Positions 5,403 through 5,471 of a stretch of DNA of 5,471 bases are shown here, in pieces. Below the pieces are notes generated by a model. The model made no database searches. It was not told the DNA's origin and was given only the letters and a program-made list of their open reading frames with translations. Origin of the DNA: Clostridiales bacterium (GTDB lineage Bacteria > Bacillota > Clostridia > WRLR01); the NCBI GenBank assembly GCA_031263625.1, contig JAISFK010000451.1, positions 1 through 5,471 of the forward strand, given 5' to 3'. The position numbers were made by a program, and so were the translations under genes. Position 1 is the first letter of the stretch, and each line of letters starts with the position of its first letter.

Positions 5403-5471
5403 GTTGCAAAAACCTCTCTCTCCCTCTCTCCCACTTCGCCCGCCCAGCCTGCCCCGCAGCGCGCATGGCCC
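5403..5471 (-). promoter_or_regulatory. Upstream region of the HD gene with a GA-rich ribosome-binding tract
   Basis: On the minus strand the 20 bases at 5432-5413 are only G and A (GAGA and GGGA steps), ending in GAGAGG about 10 bases before the HD ATG, so the tract supplies the Shine-Dalgarno sequence. A T5 run follows it. No convincing -35/-10 pair or end of a preceding gene is visible in the remaining bases; the promoter is probably beyond the window. Confidence 0.5.

Noticed and set aside
5098..5466. Minus-strand frame overlapping the start of the HD gene
   Set aside because: It is a second frame of the HD coding sequence with Arg/Gly/Ala-rich composition and no motif; the HD frame has the full metal-binding set.

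Overview
The window is a high-GC bacterial segment (clearly well above 60% GC by eye; not computed) in which all four convincing genes lie on the minus strand. Read right to left they are: an HD-domain phosphohydrolase (5402 to 4473), a GtrB/CsbB-like polyprenyl-phosphate glycosyltransferase of family GT2 (4386 to 3292), a GtrA/GtcA-like small membrane protein (about 3195 or 3132 to 2647), and a YfhO-family multi-pass membrane protein that runs off the left edge (2602 to 1). YfhO with a GT2 enzyme and a GtrA flippase is typical of Bacillota. Frequent AGG and ATA codons despite the high GC suggest a high-GC member of the Clostridia or a relative. That taxonomic guess is weak.

Layout. Bases 5403-5471 hold only the upstream region of the HD gene, with a GA-rich tract. 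The HD gene's last codons contain a strong sigma70-type promoter (TTCACA, 17-base spacer, TATAAT, 4500 to 4472) pointing into the glycosyltransferase gene, and its -10 box sits in a nearly perfect 20-bp palindrome. The 86-base gap 4387-4472 carries the leader, with a 9-bp hairpin. The gap 3133-3291 between the glycosyltransferase and GtrA genes has part of a 40-bp-period direct repeat and a good Shine-Dalgarno sequence placed before an ATA codon rather than a standard start. The gap of 44 bases between the GtrA and YfhO genes is part of a short duplication.

How the genes work together. In the characterised CsbB/GtcA/YfhO systems, the GT2 enzyme loads a sugar onto undecaprenyl phosphate on the inner membrane face, GtrA/GtcA moves it across, and YfhO, a GT-C-type enzyme, transfers it to an extracellular polymer such as lipoteichoic acid. 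All three parts occur here in one strand-consistent cluster behind one promoter, so the window probably encodes a complete cell-envelope glycosylation module. The HD enzyme is a neighbour with no evident role in it.

The most unusual aspect is that all three module proteins carry extra low-complexity segments: an Arg-rich C-tail on the GT2 enzyme, an acidic Gly-rich C-tail on GtrA, and in YfhO a 90-residue Gly/Ala-rich N-terminal extension plus an 85-residue loop of about 20 tetrapeptide repeats. By topology reasoning all four are predicted to be cytoplasmic. The long plus-strand reading frames across 1-2800 and 3150-3900 are antisense shadows caused by the high GC.
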